Source: Actinomycetota bacterium (GTDB lineage Bacteria > Actinomycetota > Actinomycetes > Nanopelagicales > Nanopelagicaceae). Taken from it: DNA of 64,000 nucleotides. Under the pieces are notes generated by a model, which had not been told where the DNA came from, ran no database searches, and was given only the letters and a program-made list of their open reading frames with translations. Location of the stretch: the NCBI GenBank assembly GCA_009698445.1, contig WLQG01000001.1, positions 1-64,000 on the forward strand, given 5' to 3'. The first letter of the stretch is position 1. Every line of letters begins with the position of its first letter. Both the position numbers and the translations under genes were made by a program. Of this stretch, positions 1 through 7,869 are shown piece by piece.

Positions 1-44
1 ACCCGAGCCTTCTCGATGCGCGAAATTCACGCGTGTGGAACTAG

Positions 45-118
45 TAGCGGAGGCGGGATTTGAACCCACGACACAGCGATTATGAGCCGCTTGCTCTACC
101 AAGCTGAGCTACCCCGCC
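45..118 (-). tRNA. tRNA-Met (anticodon CAT)
   Basis: The reverse strand folds as a 74-nt cloverleaf. The acceptor GGCGGGG pairs with CTCCGCT through two G-U pairs and is followed by discriminator A. The anticodon loop CTCATAA carries CAT, and the T arm is GTGGG-TTCAAAT-CCCGC. The paired first base and the AGCGG anticodon stem indicate elongator rather than initiator Met. CCA is not encoded. Confidence 0.95.
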
Positions 119-168
119 AAGGGTTGTGCTTTTACAACTGATCTTCACCTAGTGAAGAACTCTCATCG

Positions 169-241
169 AGCCCCCCACCGGAATCGGACCGGTGACCTTT
201 TCCTTACCATGGAAACGCTCTACCAACTGAGCTAGGGGGGC
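169..241 (-). tRNA. tRNA-Thr (anticodon GGT)
   Basis: A 73-nt cloverleaf on the minus strand. The acceptor GCCCCCC pairs perfectly with GGGGGGC, the anticodon stem is TTTCC/GGAAA and the loop ATGGTAA holds GGT. It lies 50 nt upstream of tRNA-Met on the same strand. The spacer carries small hairpins (CTTCAC-CTA-GTGAAG), so co-transcription and processing are plausible. Confidence 0.95.
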
Positions 242-293
242 AGGTCGAACGCTGAGCGTACAGGCAATTAACTACTTTGGAAAAATCACCTAT

Positions 294-1241
294 TCATTGG
301 GCTGGATTTAGCGTGATTTTGCCAGTTGTTTCGCGGGCCAACATCGCCTGGTGCGCAGCAGTGGCCTGACTCAAGCCAAATGTTGCACCGATGACCGGTT
401 TCAACTTTCCATCAATAACAAGTGAGAACAATTCGGTAATTACATCATTAAGTAATTCTTTGTTTCCAAAGCAATGTGCCAACCAAAATCCAGTAATTGT
501 TTTCGTTCCACCCATAAGTGCGCCTGGATGAATTGGAGTTGGTGCAGTACGTGATGCCATTCCAAATGTAACTAATCGACCAAATGGCGCCAAAACTTCA
601 AGGCTGGCATCAAAAGTTTTCCCGCCAACCATTTCAAGAACTAGATCTACTGGTTTGCCACCATTTGCATCAAGAATTGCTGACGCTAGTTTGTCTTGAA
701 CGGCATCAATAACAACATCTGCGCCTAAAGACGTTGCAAGAGCTCGCTTTCTTTCAGTCGAAGCTACTGCAATTACTTTTGCTCCCCACATCTTTGCCAA
801 TTGAATTGCAATTGTTCCCACGCCACCAGCTGCTGCATGAATAACAACGCTCTCGCCTTTTTTAAGATGGCCAACAGTTTTTAAAATGTGCCAAGCCGTA
901 GTGCCCTGAACCAACATACAAAGAGCTTGTTCATCGCTAACACCGACTGGAATCTCAATCATTGCAGCTGAATGTGCAACTGCTTTTTGTGCATATCCCC
1001 CACCATCAACTGGCGCAAGAACACGACGACCATTTGCAATACCAACAACTTCAAGCCCCGGAATAAGCGGAAGCTTCTGTGGAGAAAGATATGAGTTTTC
1101 TGTTTGATGTGTATCGGCATAGTTAATTCCAATTGCAGTTACTTCAATTAACTCTTGACCCGGACCAGCCACTGGATCTGCAAGTTCTACTAAGTGCATG
1201 GAATCTGGACCGCCAAATGCGGTTATCTGAATTGCTTTCAT
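294..1241 (-). CDS. NADPH:quinone oxidoreductase-like MDR protein
   Basis: This 315-residue protein belongs to the medium-chain dehydrogenase/reductase superfamily, quinone-oxidoreductase branch. The N-terminal GroES-like half starts MKAIQITAFGGPD. The Rossmann half has the nucleotide loop AAGGVGTIAIQLAK around residues 136-149. The cysteine and histidine ligands of zinc alcohol dehydrogenases are not seen, which fits a zinc-free NADPH reductase of quinones or enones. It starts 3 nt after the upstream permease stop, behind AAGGGATAAATA, so it is the last gene of the transporter operon. Its substrate is unknown; family-level confidence is high. Confidence 0.85.
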   Translation of the reverse strand: MKAIQITAFGGPDSMHLVELADPVAGPGQELIEVTAIGINYADTHQTENSYLSPQKLPLIPGLEVVGIANGRRVLAPVDGGGYAQKAVAHSAAMIEIPVGVSDEQALCMLVQGTTAWHILKTVGHLKKGESVVIHAAAGGVGTIAIQLAKMWGAKVIAVASTERKRALATSLGADVVIDAVQDKLASAILDANGGKPVDLVLEMVGGKTFDASLEVLAPFGRLVTFGMASRTAPTPIHPGALMGGTKTITGFWLAHCFGNKELLNDVITELFSLVIDGKLKPVIGATFGLSQATAAHQAMLARETTGKITLNPAQ

Positions 1242-1244
1242 TAT

Positions 1245-2132
1245 TTATCCCTTTGTTGAGCCCAAGGTTAGGCCTGAAACAAATTGCTTGCGCAGAACAA
1301 AGAATAAAATCACTGTTGGGGCAGCAACAATACTTGCGCCAGCAGCTAATAAGTTGAAATCTGTAATGTATTGGCCCTGTAACTGGCGCAAAGCCGAAGT
1401 GACCGGGCGCTTTGAATCCTCTGACATCAAAATCAATGCCCAGAAGAAATCGTTGTAAATCCAGCAGCTCATTAGCACGCCAAGTGCTGCAAGCGGTGGG
1501 CGCAGTAGCGGCAACATTACATTCCAATAGTGTCTAAATACTGAGGCGCCATCAATGATTGCTGATTCTGAAATCTCTTTTGGAACTGTTTTCATATATG
1601 AAGACAGAACAAAAGTAGCAAAACCAACTTGGAATGCAACGTGAACAAGAACAATTCCAAGATAGTTGTTGTACAACAAAGATCGGTTTCCAAAAAGATC
1701 ACCAATTTTGATGTAGAGCCAAAATACCGGAATATAAGTCAAAACAATTGGCAACATGTTTCCGGCAGTAAACAAAAGTAAGAGGCTGAGATTAAATCTA
1801 AATGAGTAACGAGAAACTACGAAAGCAATGAGGGAACCTAAGAACAAAGTTAAAACTACTGCTGGAATCGTTACGTACAACGTGTTTAGGAAATAATGGG
1901 TCAAACCCATGACGCGAAAAGCGTGGAAGTAGTTATCTAGGTTTATATGCCGAGGCCATGAAAATACGCCATAGGAAATAATGTCGTTATAAGGACGAAG
2001 TGAAGTCCATACGGTCCAAAGGATTGGAAAAATCCAGACAAAAGCAAAGAAGCCGATAAAGGCAGATATAAAGTTATCTTTAATCTTTTGCTTATTCTTA
2101 TAGGCCTTATTCTGGACGATCGTTGTACTCAC
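1245..2132 (-). CDS. Carbohydrate ABC transporter permease, MalG/inner-membrane type 2
   Basis: A 295-residue membrane protein with about six hydrophobic segments. The EAA loop needed to dock the ATPase appears as ISESAIIDGASVFRHYWNVMLPLLRPP. The C-terminal FVSGLTLGSTKG end is typical of MalG/LacG permeases. It overlaps the previous permease by 4 nt (ATGA type). With the 3077 binding protein and 2129 permease it forms a sugar importer (CUT1 class). No ATPase is encoded nearby, so a shared MsiK-like ATPase elsewhere is presumed. Confidence 0.9.
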   Translation of the reverse strand: MSTTIVQNKAYKNKQKIKDNFISAFIGFFAFVWIFPILWTVWTSLRPYNDIISYGVFSWPRHINLDNYFHAFRVMGLTHYFLNTLYVTIPAVVLTLFLGSLIAFVVSRYSFRFNLSLLLLFTAGNMLPIVLTYIPVFWLYIKIGDLFGNRSLLYNNYLGIVLVHVAFQVGFATFVLSSYMKTVPKEISESAIIDGASVFRHYWNVMLPLLRPPLAALGVLMSCWIYNDFFWALILMSEDSKRPVTSALRQLQGQYITDFNLLAAGASIVAAPTVILFFVLRKQFVSGLTLGSTKG

Positions 2133-3040
2133 TTGAGATCCTCCTTAAAGACGTTGCGAAGGTACAAAAGAATTGGACCAATGCAGAGCACCAGCAAGAT
2201 AACGGCGTATGCCGCACCCTTCATTGAAATACCCTGTCCGGCAAAGTTCTGGAAAACCAAGATGTTGAGCAATGGCCAAGCCGTACTTGTTCCATAAATG
2301 ATGTAAACCAGGTCAAATGCACGCAGGGATTCGATAATCGTGATGACCACAATGATGATGTTTACTGGGCGCATTGCCGGCAAGACGATCTTTCTAAAAG
2401 TTTGCCACTCTGTAGCGCCATCGATTGCTGCTGCTTCGCGCAGGGATGGATCAACCGACTTTAATCCAGCTAAATACAGCAACATGATGTAACCGATATG
2501 GCGCCAAGAAGCCACACCCATAATTACATAGGTATTGATGCTGTAGTTACCCCAAATTGAAACTGCGTTACCGATATCGCGGCCCATGACACCTTGAACA
2601 AAGCCACCAGGTTGAAGCATGAAGTTCCAGATAATTCCGATGATGGCAAGGGACAAAACCACCGGAATGTAAAAGACAGTTTCGAAAAGTTTGTGACCTT
2701 TGATTTTTCGATCAATCTGATAGGCCAACAAAATCCCCAATGGTGTTGCAAGGAAGGTAAACCATAGTAACCAGATGAGGTTGTTCTTTAGGGCATCATA
2801 AAAAACAGGTGTGCCAAAAAATATATTTTTATAGTTAGCTAAACCGGCCCATTTAATGTCGCTGACATTGATGCCGTTCCAATATGTGAAAGATAGAACG
2901 ATTGTTATTAACGCAGGTAACCAAAGAAAAATAATCTGCATCAAAGTAGGAATACCTATGAACGCAGCGAGAGTAAACCGATCGTTTCTAGAAAGAGAAC
3001 GACGGCTGCGAACTTTCTTGTTCGCAGCCGTCGTTTTCAT
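2129..3040 (-). CDS. Carbohydrate ABC transporter permease, MalF type 1
   Basis: A 303-residue permease of the CUT1 family. It has a basic N-terminal tail (KKVRSRRSLSR), a first membrane segment near residues 25-50 and an EAA loop REAAAIDGATEWQTFRKIVLP. It is the partner of the MalG-type protein that follows. The first codons are written inside a perfect 16-bp inverted repeat (2998-3035), so a stable mRNA hairpin begins a few bases after the ATG. This could limit permease translation relative to the binding protein. There is no other obvious in-frame start before the first membrane helix. Confidence 0.9.
   Translation of the reverse strand: MKTTAANKKVRSRRSLSRNDRFTLAAFIGIPTLMQIIFLWLPALITIVLSFTYWNGINVSDIKWAGLANYKNIFFGTPVFYDALKNNLIWLLWFTFLATPLGILLAYQIDRKIKGHKLFETVFYIPVVLSLAIIGIIWNFMLQPGGFVQGVMGRDIGNAVSIWGNYSINTYVIMGVASWRHIGYIMLLYLAGLKSVDPSLREAAAIDGATEWQTFRKIVLPAMRPVNIIIVVITIIESLRAFDLVYIIYGTSTAWPLLNILVFQNFAGQGISMKGAAYAVILLVLCIGPILLYLRNVFKEDLK
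2998..3035. repeat. Perfect 16-bp hairpin at the 5' end of the permease gene
   Basis: AACGACGGCTGCGAAC and its exact complement flank a 6-nt loop (TTTCTT). The hairpin follows the binding-protein stop codon and overlaps codons 2-15 of the permease. No T-run follows on the minus strand. Its position between a binding-protein gene and its permease matches two other hairpins in this window (16948, 26687). It is probably an mRNA stabiliser or attenuator that keeps binding-protein mRNA in excess; that role is inferred. Confidence 0.75.
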
Positions 3041-3076
3041 TTCTTAACCTTAGTCTAATTCGTTTGTATTAACGAA

Positions 3077-4381
3077 TTAAAGTGCAGGAAGTGCATCCCA
3101 TTGTGCTTGAGTATTATCAAGAATCTTTGTTAGATCTTTTGGATTCTTAAGGAAACTCTGAATTGCTGGACCAACAACTGGACCAGCAAAGTCACCGCGA
3201 GTATCGCGGTCTAGGAAGAAGCCGATGTTCTTAGCTGCGCCAAGAACTGCAAGCTTCTGCTTGTTGAATGGATCATAAGTTGATGTATCAAAATCACTGC
3301 TGATGTAGATATTTGTATCTCCAGCGGCAACTGCTGCATCAATACCTTCCTTTGATCCCAAGAATCCTGCAAGGTCTTTTCCGCCTTCGACGTTTTTACC
3401 ATTTGCGGCAACTGAAATACCGTCAAGTGGTGCATCGATTGAATCAACACCATGCTCTGGATTAATTTCTGGGAATGGAACGATCCATAGATCGTCATAG
3501 TCTTCCTGTGACTTAGCCTTAAAGTCATTAGCAAACCATGAGCCCATCATCATGGCTCCGCACTTCTTCTGTAGAAGAAGATCGCGCATGCCATCCCATG
3601 AAATATCAAGAACGTTCTTGTTCATGTAAGGAATCAATTGACCCATGTGTGTAAATACATCTACAACCTTGGCATCAGTCCACTTTTCTTTGCCATTGAG
3701 CAAATCAATGTGGAATTGGTATCCGTTTAGACGCATGTTGAGAATATCGAAAGTTCCCATCGCTTCCCAGCCGCCCTTGTCGCCAAGTGCGTAACCAACT
3801 AGACCCTTTTTCTTTGTTGCTTCACACAACTTTAGAAGGTCATCCCATGTTGCGATGCTCTCTGGGTTAAGACCCAATTCCTGCATTGTTGACTTACGGT
3901 AGTGAAGTCCCCATGGGTAGTAAGTAGTAGGAATGATGTACTGCTTGCCATCTGAAGGATTAGTTGCACCTTGGATTGCAGCAGCAGAAAGTGAACTTCC
4001 TAATGCTTTTACTTGCTCAGAAACATCTGCTAGAAGTCCTGAGTCAGCACGTGAATTGGTACGCCATCCGGCCATCCAACCAAATGCATCATCTGGAGTT
4101 CCTTGCATAATTTGTACGAAGTTATTCTGGAAGTCATCTGAGTTAACTGCCTGTGAAATAACTTTGTTGCCAGTCTTCTTTGTATAAGCATCGTTTGCTG
4201 CAATTGCAATCTTTGCACCAGCATCACTTAGATTTCCACGAATTGTGAAGTGAACATCTCCAGTGACTTTCTTCTTTCCGCAACCTGCGAGAAGTGATCC
4301 ACCAGCAACTAGTCCAGCTCCACCGATTGCAGCACCCTTAAGTACTGAACGACGGGAAATGCCATTGTTTACGTCTGACAT
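3077..4381 (-). CDS. Extracellular sugar-binding lipoprotein of ABC transporter
   Basis: This is a 434-residue family 1 solute-binding protein (MalE-like) that captures a sugar outside the membrane. The N-terminus has a Tat-style twin arginine (SRRSVLKGA), a hydrophobic stretch and a lipobox LAGC near residue 33, so it should be a Tat-exported lipoprotein. I start at the ATG at 4381 rather than the ORF-track start 60 nt upstream. AGGAAAAC lies just upstream and the extra 20 residues would precede a normal signal peptide. It is the first gene of the operon with permeases 2129 and 1245. The 4382-4593 leader holds the promoter region; I could not pick a clear -35/-10 pair. The ligand is unknown. 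Confidence 0.9.
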   Translation of the reverse strand: MSDVNNGISRRSVLKGAAIGGAGLVAGGSLLAGCGKKKVTGDVHFTIRGNLSDAGAKIAIAANDAYTKKTGNKVISQAVNSDDFQNNFVQIMQGTPDDAFGWMAGWRTNSRADSGLLADVSEQVKALGSSLSAAAIQGATNPSDGKQYIIPTTYYPWGLHYRKSTMQELGLNPESIATWDDLLKLCEATKKKGLVGYALGDKGGWEAMGTFDILNMRLNGYQFHIDLLNGKEKWTDAKVVDVFTHMGQLIPYMNKNVLDISWDGMRDLLLQKKCGAMMMGSWFANDFKAKSQEDYDDLWIVPFPEINPEHGVDSIDAPLDGISVAANGKNVEGGKDLAGFLGSKEGIDAAVAAGDTNIYISSDFDTSTYDPFNKQKLAVLGAAKNIGFFLDRDTRGDFAGPVVGPAIQSFLKNPKDLTKILDNTQAQWDALPAL

Positions 4382-4593
4382 TGTTTTCCTATTCTCTAGA
4401 GTCGAGCCTTTCGAAAGGTCATCAGGGATTGAAGGGGCCAAGGCCTGGTAACACGCTCAACCTAGAGCCGATTAATACCGGGTGGTAGGTTTATTGGGTA
4501 ACGAATTGATTACGTTTACGCTCAAATTGCTGGTTTGGATTAATTTTCACCGATTAAGGCATTTTGGGGCTAACCCCACTTCTTGCACCGGCC

Positions 4594-4710
4594 CTAGTGG
4601 CCTTGGCAGCGATCGGATTCGGGAATTCCAGCTAATGCCTGCTCTATGTGTTCACCACAACCAGTCCATGTTGCTTTACCGCATGTATTACAGGTAACTG
4701 CTGAGCACAT
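4594..4710 (-). CDS. Small Cys-rich conserved protein (38 aa), not in ORF track
   Basis: Reading the minus strand gives MCSAVTCNTCGKATWTGCG followed by EHIEQALAGIPESDRCQGH and a TAG stop. The six cysteines (C2, C7, C10, C18 and a late C, in CxxC-like spacing) plus His resemble a tiny zinc or redox module. From memory, short proteins beginning MCS-VTC-TCGK-TW-GCG-H are common in actinobacteria and have no assigned function. AAAAGAGTTGTCA precedes the ATG. It sits alone between two transporter operons. It is below the ORF-track length cut-off. I am confident it is coding because of the family resemblance; function unknown. Confidence 0.8.
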   Translation of the reverse strand: MCSAVTCNTCGKATWTGCGEHIEQALAGIPESDRCQGH

Positions 4711-4743
4711 TGACAACTCTTTTCTCGAAACGTTGGCCTAACC

Positions 4744-5490
4744 CTACAACCTTCCAGCTTGATGCACGCGCTTTAAAAACTCTTGCGTCTTTGGATTTAT
4801 TGGAGCATGTAAAACTGCTTCGGCGCTACCTCTCTCAAGGATATTTCCAGATTCCAGGAAGCAAACTTCGTCGGCGACTTGAGTGGCAAAACCCATTTCA
4901 TGCGTTGCTAAAACCATCGTCATTCCATCGCTCTTCAAATCACGAACAATACTTAAGACCTCATTAACTAAAACAGGATCTAGAGCTGAAGTAATTTCGT
5001 CGAGCAAAAGCAATCGAGGATTTAGTGCAAGAGAGCGAATAATGGCAACGCGTTGCTGTTGTCCCCCGCTAAGCCGATCTGGATACTGATCGGCTTTATC
5101 TGATAAATCAAAACGCTTCAGTAACGCAAGTGCTGCAGTTACCGCTTCATCTTTGTTCTTACCTTGAACTTTTACTGGTGCCAGAGTGATATTTTCAAGA
5201 ACAGTCTTATGTGGGAACAAATTAAAAGATTGGAAAACCATTCCTAGCTTTCGGCGGACTTCATCAACGTTGATAAGTGGATCTGAAATCTCTTCGCCGT
5301 CTAGAAATATCTGACCATCATCAATTGATTCAAGTAAATTAATACAACGCAATAAAGTTGATTTTCCAGAACCTGATGCTCCGATTAATACAGTAGCCGT
5401 GTGTTCAGGAACTGAGAGTGATAAGTCATTGAGTACAAGCTCGGTGCCAAAAGATTTACGGATGTTGCTCAGTTCTAGGACGTTTGACAT
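4744..5490 (-). CDS. Polar amino-acid ABC transporter ATP-binding protein
   Basis: A 248-residue ATPase of the GlnQ/HisP family that powers amino-acid uptake. Walker A is GASGSGKST (residues 37-45), the Q-loop lies in GMVFQSFNLFPH, the signature is LSGGQQQR and Walker B is LLLLDEITSALDP, followed by the H-loop ATHEMGFA. Its start overlaps the permease stop by 1 nt (TAATG). It is the last gene of a three-gene operon (binding protein, permease, ATPase). The normal DEPTSALD Walker B extension reads DEITSALD here. Confidence 0.95.
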   Translation of the reverse strand: MSNVLELSNIRKSFGTELVLNDLSLSVPEHTATVLIGASGSGKSTLLRCINLLESIDDGQIFLDGEEISDPLINVDEVRRKLGMVFQSFNLFPHKTVLENITLAPVKVQGKNKDEAVTAALALLKRFDLSDKADQYPDRLSGGQQQRVAIIRSLALNPRLLLLDEITSALDPVLVNEVLSIVRDLKSDGMTMVLATHEMGFATQVADEVCFLESGNILERGSAEAVLHAPINPKTQEFLKRVHQAGRL

Positions 5491-6356
5491 TAGATCACGC
5501 CCTCAGAACTCTGAGCATTAGTACGGGCTCGTATGGCTCTATCGGTGTAGCGGGTCATTGGAATAGTAATCAGCAAGAACATGGCTGCTGCTACAACGTA
5601 TGGCGTGTAATTAAAAGTTCTTGATGCGTTTATCTGCGCTGCCCTCACGGCATCTGTCACACCTAGAATTGAAACTAAACCAGTGTCTTTTAGCAAAGAG
5701 ACAAAGTCATTTAAAAGTGGCGGTACAACTCGACGAATCGCCTGTGGCAAAACAACATATCGCATAGTCTGACCTGAAGTTAAACCTAATGATCGTGCCG
5801 CTGCTCGCTGACTTGGATGAATTGAAAGAATTCCACTGCGGATGACTTCGGCAACGTAGGCCGAATAAGTAAGAACAACTGCAACAGTGCCAAGAAAAAT
5901 AACATTGCTAGGGATTCCATGTAAGCGAAGGGCCGGAACTCCAAAGCCAACGAGCAAAATAATCAGAATGAGGGGGGCTCCACGAAAAATATCAACGTAG
6001 GCGGTTGCTAGAAATCTAAAAGGTGTGAGTGCTGGTGACTTTGTTGTTCGCAAAAGGGCCAGACCTAAGGCGATTACTCCGATGCAAAATCCACCGATAA
6101 ATGTCAATTGAAGGTTAATCCATAATCCAGCAATAACTGTCGGAAAAACTTCACGACCATAATTGATATCGAAAAAAGTTTTCTTAACTACTGCCCACCC
6201 TGGTGATGTAACGGTGATACTTATCAATGTCCCAAGGACTAATAATGTTGAAACTGCGGCAATGAAACCTTGCCGTCTACTTATTCGCTTACGTGCTCCA
6301 CGTCTTTGGATTTCACGTGAGCTTGGCGACCAAGCAGAGTTAATTCGCTCTGACAT
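5490..6356 (-). CDS. Polar amino-acid ABC transporter permease
   Basis: A HisM/GlnP-type permease of about 288 residues, with hydrophobic segments after a basic N-terminal tail (RRGARKRISRR). The EAA loop reads AARSLGLTSGQTMRYVVLPQAIRRVVPP. I prefer the ATG at 6356 (MSERINSAWS). The ORF-track start at 6434 would run 43 nt into the upstream binding-protein gene and add a charged leader unlike the family. One permease with one ATPase suggests a homodimeric channel. Amino-acid specificity cannot be read from it. Confidence 0.9.
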   Translation of the reverse strand: MSERINSAWSPSSREIQRRGARKRISRRQGFIAAVSTLLVLGTLISITVTSPGWAVVKKTFFDINYGREVFPTVIAGLWINLQLTFIGGFCIGVIALGLALLRTTKSPALTPFRFLATAYVDIFRGAPLILIILLVGFGVPALRLHGIPSNVIFLGTVAVVLTYSAYVAEVIRSGILSIHPSQRAAARSLGLTSGQTMRYVVLPQAIRRVVPPLLNDFVSLLKDTGLVSILGVTDAVRAAQINASRTFNYTPYVVAAAMFLLITIPMTRYTDRAIRARTNAQSSEGVI

Positions 6357-6391
6357 GGTCGCCAAACTACCGCCTTTACTTCTTTTTTTCC

Positions 6392-7240
6392 TTATGGCTT
6401 CAATACTGGCGCGCCAGCATCTGTTGCAAGCCACTTATCCGTTATGGCTGCCAATGTGCCATCAGTAGTAATTGCGTCAACTGCTCCACTCACACATGAA
6501 GTCAACTTGCTGTCTTTAGCAAGCAAGAGTCCAAATTGATCACCTGTTCCAGTTGAAGGCAACTGTCCAACAATGATTCCATTTGGAACTTCAACACCTG
6601 ATAGATAGAAAGCAGTTGGGAGATCTACCACTAAGCCATCAATCTGCTTGTTCTTAAGTGCGGAAACTCCTGCAGCATTATCGTTAAATACCTGAGGCTT
6701 TGAACCAATTTGATTACTGATTGCATCAAGTGATGTTGTGCCCACTGCAGCTCCAAGCTTTGCGCTCTTAAGGTCTACAAGAGATGTCTTACCATCAATC
6801 TTGCTGCCCTTGAAGGAAACGATTGCTTGTGGAGCTGTGTAATAAGGAGAAGAGAAATCAACTGCAGTCTTTCGTTCATCCGTAATTGAGAACTGCTGCA
6901 AATTAAAGTCAAAGTTCTTTTCTCCTGGTGTTACAGCTGAATCAAATGTTGTACGGACCCATACAACTTCATCATTTGTAAATCCAAGTTGTTTAGCAAC
7001 TGCATAGGCAACTGCACCTTCGAAACCATTTCCAGTTTCTGGCTTGTCATCAATAATCCATGGGTAATAAGCAGGTTCGCCAGTTGCAATTGTTAACTTG
7101 CCTGATGTAACTGTTGCAAGATCTGCTTTAGCGCATGATGCTGCTGAATCAGTTGTTGCTGAATCACTCTTTGCACAGCCAGTTAATGTAAGTGCAGTTG
7201 CAATAACCACAACTGCGAAAATTCCAAAACGTTTCTTCAC
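6392..7240 (-). CDS. Amino-acid ABC transporter substrate-binding lipoprotein
   Basis: A family 3 solute-binding protein of 282 residues. The N-terminus MKKRFGIFAVVVIATALTLTGC is a classical lipoprotein signal with cysteine at residue 22. The body has the bilobed SBP_bac_3 pattern (GKLTIATGEPAYYPW, then GFEGAVAYAVAKQLG and QFSITDERKTAVDFS). It starts with GTG behind AAGGAGCTAAC. It is the first gene of the operon with 5490 and 4744, driven by a TTGACT promoter immediately upstream. The ligand is likely a polar amino acid. Confidence 0.93.
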   Translation of the reverse strand: MKKRFGIFAVVVIATALTLTGCAKSDSATTDSAASCAKADLATVTSGKLTIATGEPAYYPWIIDDKPETGNGFEGAVAYAVAKQLGFTNDEVVWVRTTFDSAVTPGEKNFDFNLQQFSITDERKTAVDFSSPYYTAPQAIVSFKGSKIDGKTSLVDLKSAKLGAAVGTTSLDAISNQIGSKPQVFNDNAAGVSALKNKQIDGLVVDLPTAFYLSGVEVPNGIIVGQLPSTGTGDQFGLLLAKDSKLTSCVSGAVDAITTDGTLAAITDKWLATDAGAPVLKP

Positions 7241-7266
7241 GTTAGCTCCTTATAGGTGGGGCGAAA

Positions 7267-7294
7267 TGGATACCTGCAAAGGCTATTAAGTCAA
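7267..7294 (-). promoter_or_regulatory. Candidate sigma-70 promoter for the amino-acid ABC operon
   Basis: On the minus strand TTGACT is followed after 16 nt by TATCCA, giving an RNA start about 20 nt before the GTG of the binding-protein gene. AAGGAG lies between. The -35 is strong and the -10 moderate. Confidence 0.5.
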
Positions 7295-7326
7295 AGGCTG
7301 GATGTCTATATGCAAACAGTGCGCAT

Positions 7327-7869
7327 TTAGACTAACCAAGAACCACCTACTGCAAGAACACACTTTTCCTTCAAGTATTCATCAGAGATTTCAGAATTAA
7401 CTCCCCCAGTCGGGATGAAACTCAAGCCAGGAAAAGGAGCACTCATGGCCCTTAAAGTCACTAATCCACCCAGTGGTTCACTTGGAAAAAATTTGAATAC
7501 CGTTACTCCTAAGTTAACTCCGCCCATTATTTCTGAAGGAGTTGATATTCCTGGTATGTATGGAAAATTACTATCGACAGCTTTTTTGACTAACGGTGGA
7601 AAGAATCCGGGCGAAACTCCGAACTTTGCTCCAGCTTTTATTACATTCTCCATTTGGCTAACAGTAGATATTGAGCCAGCTCCAATAATCAAATCTTCGT
7701 CTGAACAAAATTCATTTATTGCATCAATACTTTGAGGCGTTCTAAGTGTGATCTCAATAATTCTAAAATTTCTAGACTTCAAATTAGCGACATCTTTGCG
7801 GGTTTGATCAAGATCTTTCACTGTCAAAATTGGGAGAATTCTTTGCTTTCTTAGTTCTTCAAAGAACAT
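7327..7869 (-). CDS. KDPG/KHG aldolase-like protein, short C-terminus
   Basis: A class I aldolase of the Eda family (2-keto-3-deoxy-6-phosphogluconate / 4-hydroxy-2-oxoglutarate aldolase), cleaving a 2-keto-3-deoxy acid to pyruvate and an aldehyde. The catalytic pair is visible: Glu39 in RIIEITLRT and the Schiff-base Lys126 in VFKFFPSE. The phosphate-loop sequences FIPTGGV and AVGGSWLV are also present. It stops at residue 180, right after GGSWLV, so the 25-30 residue C-terminal helix usual in the family is absent. The other frames downstream do not restore it. It overlaps the lactonase gene by 11 nt and has AAGGAGCAAAGCA before its ATG. Confidence 0.85.
   Translation of the reverse strand: MFFEELRKQRILPILTVKDLDQTRKDVANLKSRNFRIIEITLRTPQSIDAINEFCSDEDLIIGAGSISTVSQMENVIKAGAKFGVSPGFFPPLVKKAVDSNFPYIPGISTPSEIMGGVNLGVTVFKFFPSEPLGGLVTLRAMSAPFPGLSFIPTGGVNSEISDEYLKEKCVLAVGGSWLV

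Noticed and set aside
122-157. Short hairpins between tRNA-Thr and tRNA-Met (GTTGT..ACAAC, CTTCAC..GTGAAG)
   Set aside because: Five- and six-bp stems without T-run; too weak to call terminators, probably spacer structure of a tRNA transcript.
4507-4520. TGATTACGTTTACG, possible LacI-like operator upstream of the first sugar transporter
   Set aside because: Only one half resembles the usual GTAAACG pattern; symmetry is poor and there is a single copy.
4482-4697. 71-aa ORF on the plus strand in the 4.4-4.7 kb gap
   Set aside because: It is antisense to the 38-aa Cys-rich gene, which has better support from its residue pattern and RBS.
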